From: Gammaproteobacteria bacterium
Lineage (GTDB): Bacteria > Pseudomonadota > Gammaproteobacteria > DRLM01
Length of the DNA stretch: 5,963 bases
Reading direction: 5' to 3'
NCBI GenBank assembly: GCA_015490395.1
Contig: WFXX01000171.1
Span: 1 to 5,963, forward strand
Made by a program: the position numbers and the translations under genes. The notes under the pieces were generated by a model. The model did not search any database. It was given only the letters and a program-made list of their open reading frames with translations, and was not told the DNA's origin. Shown piece after piece: positions 4,649 to 5,963 of the stretch. The first letter of the stretch is position 1, and each line of letters begins with the position of its first letter.

Positions 4649-5963
4649 TCACGAGACGACGCAGTTTGATATGGGGATTGATATGGGGGGGGAGGCCCCC
4701 TGGGCTCTAGGCTCTCCCAGCGTAGAGCCCGGCCGGCCAGCACCGGCGCGGCACCCGGCCAGCCAGGCCAGCAAGCCCAAAGCCGCCCAAGGGCCCACGG
4801 TGCCGCCGCCGCCGATCTTGCCCAGGGGCAGGCTGAACAGGTCCTCCCCCCCTGTGCCGCTGCCCGCGGGCACGGGAAGGCTAGCCGCCAGCACGGCGGC
4901 CCGGGAGCCCACCGCCGCCGCCCAACCGCCACCTGCCGCCACGCCCCAGAGGGCGCTCCGCGGGCCTCCGAAGGGCACGCTCTCTGGGGCCCAGGCCCGC
5001 CCGTCGGCGCTGGCCAGGATCACCCCCCGGTCCCCTACCACCAGAAACTGGCCGCTGGCCGGCTCCCAGAGCACGGCGTGCAAATCGCGCTGCGTGGGCG
5101 AGGCCTCCTGGGTCCAGACGGTCCCGTCCGGGCTGGTGAGGATGGTGCCGCCGTCGCCCACCGCCACCAGCAACCCCAGATCGGGGCTCCAGGCCACGCC
5201 CCGGAGGTTGGCCATGACGCCGCTGCTCTGGGGCGTCCAGACATCGGCCCCCACGCTGGTGAGCACCGTGCCGGCATCCCCCACCACCACCCAGCGCTGG
5301 ATGTCCGCGGCCCAAACCACGGCGCGGAGGCTGGCCGTCACCCCCACCGCCGAGGGCGGCGTCCGGGGCAGGCTCCAGGAGCCCGAGCTGCCGCTGCCCT
5401 TGAGCACGAAGCCGCCGTCGCCCACCGCCACGAAGCCCAACCCGGCGCCTACCCCCGCCCCGTTAGCCGCCACGGCGCGCAGGGCCGGCACCGGATTGCC
5501 GACGGCGTCCTGGATCCCAGACAGGTCCCGCTGATACCACTGAAGGTGCTCGTTGGGCCCGCTGCCCCGGGTGCTGTCGGGGTCCGCGCTGGCCACGATG
5601 ACCCCCATGCCCCCCGAGGAGCCCACCGCCACGAAGGCGTCCAGGGACCCTGACCACGTCACCCCTTCCAGATCGGCACTGAAGCCCGAGACCACCTGCC
5701 CGGCGCTGTCGTGCACCCTGCCGGGGTTCCAGCGCCCCAGGTCGTCGCGGCCTACCAGGAGCTCGCCGTTGCGGCCCACCGCGGCCAGGAAGCCGCCGCC
5801 GGCGGCTGCCGCCCGCAGCAGGTTGCGGCTCACCACCCGGGAGGCCTCCTGCAGGCCGCCCACCGGCCCCGAGGCCAAGGTGCCCTGGGCCCCGGCCACG
5901 TGGACGGTGGCCCCGTCCACCGCCACCCCCTCCAGGTCCCGGCTCATGCCGGGGATGTCCACC
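4649..5963 (-). CDS. Repeat (predicted beta-propeller) protein with GlyGly-CTERM-like C-terminus, N-terminus missing
   Basis: The frame is open to the right edge; its first in-window codon is a GTG (5962..5960) within a repeat region, with no signal peptide, so the true start lies outside. The visible 437 residues hold about eight degenerate repeats, clearest at 210-334 with a period near 41-43: L-R-x-V-x-W, then a V-V-G-D-x-G-T-I-L-T-S strand pair, then D-G-x-x-W-T. This matches BNR/YCF48-like propeller blades, which usually serve in binding or as scaffolds rather than catalysis. Residues 384-409 (GGGG, PW, a Leu/Ala-rich helix, then Arg) look like a GlyGly-CTERM signal, known in other proteins to be cleaved by the membrane protease rhombosortase on exported, often type II-secreted, proteins. 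About 27 residues follow the last Arg (410), more than is normal for such signals. Substrate or ligand is unknown. Confidence 0.83.
   Translation of the reverse strand, partial: VDIPGMSRDLEGVAVDGATVHVAGAQGTLASGPVGGLQEASRVVSRNLLRAAAAGGGFLAAVGRNGELLVGRDDLGRWNPGRVHDSAGQVVSGFSADLEGVTWSGSLDAFVAVGSSGGMGVIVASADPDSTRGSGPNEHLQWYQRDLSGIQDAVGNPVPALRAVAANGAGVGAGLGFVAVGDGGFVLKGSGSSGSWSLPRTPPSAVGVTASLRAVVWAADIQRWVVVGDAGTVLTSVGADVWTPQSSGVMANLRGVAWSPDLGLLVAVGDGGTILTSPDGTVWTQEASPTQRDLHAVLWEPASGQFLVVGDRGVILASADGRAWAPESVPFGGPRSALWGVAAGGGWAAAVGSRAAVLAASLPVPAGSGTGGEDLFSLPLGKIGGGGTVGPWAALGLLAWLAGCRAGAGRPGSTLGEPRAQGASPPISIPISNCVVS
4666..4689. repeat. Tandem 12 bp repeat next to a G8 run
   Basis: TTGATATGGGGA (4666..4677) is followed directly by TTGATATGGGGG (4678..4689), with 11 of 12 bases identical. 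The second copy runs into eight consecutive G (4685..4692). In the propeller frame the duplication encodes PISI-PISN near the stop; in the cyclase frame it encodes PYQS-PYQT. Copy-number change would keep the frame (12 bp is four codons); change in the G run would not. Confidence 0.8.
4702..4730 (-). other. 8 bp stem-loop in the tail of the propeller gene
   Basis: GGGCTCTA (4702..4709) pairs perfectly with TAGAGCCC (4723..4730) around a 13-base loop. On the minus-strand transcript it lies just upstream of a second small hairpin, GGGGG-CCT-CCCCC (4700..4688). No U-run follows, so an intrinsic terminator is unlikely. It could be an mRNA processing or pausing element between the propeller and the cyclase, or a relic of an older gene end. 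Confidence 0.4.
4742..4849 (-). other. GlyGly-CTERM-like sorting signal
   Basis: Visible residues 372-407 of the propeller protein: a GKIGGGGTVGPW core (381-392), a roughly 14-residue Leu/Ala/Trp helix (391-404), then Cys and Arg residues (C404, R405, R410). The architecture (Gly-rich motif, membrane helix, basic end) is that of C-terminal sorting signals cleaved by rhombosortase. The basic cluster is weaker than usual, since its arginines are spread out. Assignment to the GlyGly class rather than a sister CTERM class is by pattern only. Confidence 0.6.
4877..5941 (-). repeat. Degenerate propeller-blade repeats inside the edge-truncated gene
   Basis: Protein-level repeats at visible residues 8-41, 46-95, 96-158, 159-209, 210-250, 251-291, 292-334 and 335-362. 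Each has an L-x-x-V/A-x-W/A entry, a hydrophobic V-A-V-G-D/S-x-G strand turn and, in the best copies, I-L-T-S-x-D-G-x-x-W. Blade 96-158 carries a polar insertion (about 126-150). The last repeat (335-362) is eroded. The three best copies are also similar in DNA, as expected for internal duplication. A complete propeller could extend past the window. Confidence 0.7.

Noticed and set aside
3571..4710. A 379-codon plus-strand frame opposite the diguanylate cyclase
   Set aside because: Antisense to a convincing GGDEF gene; no domain features and composition typical of a shadow frame.
4615..4932. Starting the cyclase at the far upstream start near 4932
   Set aside because: The extra N-terminus is an Arg/Pro/Ala-rich out-of-frame reading of the propeller gene, while the ATG at 4614 has a ribosome site and a family-like N-terminus. 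The open frame is still used in the frameshift-fusion finding.
5960..5962. GTG near the right edge as the true start of the propeller gene
   Set aside because: No signal peptide follows, although the protein carries an export-linked C-terminal signal, and the frame remains open to the edge; it is an internal Val codon of a truncated gene.

Overview
The window is very GC-rich bacterial chromosomal DNA (roughly 70% GC by eye). It holds two complete genes, two genes cut by the window edges, and no RNA genes, insertion sequences or CRISPR arrays that I can see. The theme is cyclic di-GMP signalling. A membrane-bound GGDEF-EAL enzyme plus a rhombosortase-type C-terminal sorting signal fits a high-GC proteobacterium, most likely a gammaproteobacterium. 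That placement is inference: no phylogenetic marker gene is present.

Layout from left to right. (1) 1..306, minus strand: the first 102 residues of a membrane-anchored protein with a PDZ-like domain, running off the left edge. (2) 307..453: a divergent intergenic region with a perfect 6+6 bp dyad at 384..401. (3) 454..3483, plus strand: a 1009-residue protein with about nine membrane segments, then GAF, PAS, GGDEF and EAL domains, with all key catalytic residues of both enzymes intact. (4) 3484..3513: a 30 bp convergent gap. (5) 3514..4614, minus strand: a soluble diguanylate cyclase with an alpha-helical N-terminal domain, a coiled coil and a GGEEM active site. (6) 4649..5963, minus strand: the C-terminal part of a repeat protein (predicted beta-propeller) ending in a Gly-rich, hydrophobic, Arg-containing GlyGly-CTERM-like signal, with its N-terminus beyond the right edge.

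Genes 6 and 5 lie head to tail 34 bp apart and probably form one transcription unit, linking an exported or surface-anchored propeller to a c-di-GMP synthase. The GGDEF-EAL protein ends against the cyclase, so one short region encodes two c-di-GMP-making domains and one degrading domain.

The most interesting point is the junction between the propeller and the cyclase. The propeller gene runs about 30 residues beyond its sorting signal. This tail holds an 8-base C run (mRNA sense), and the cyclase reading frame is open right through it. Losing one C, or an equivalent slip, would fuse propeller, membrane helix and GGDEF domain into a single transmembrane receptor cyclase.
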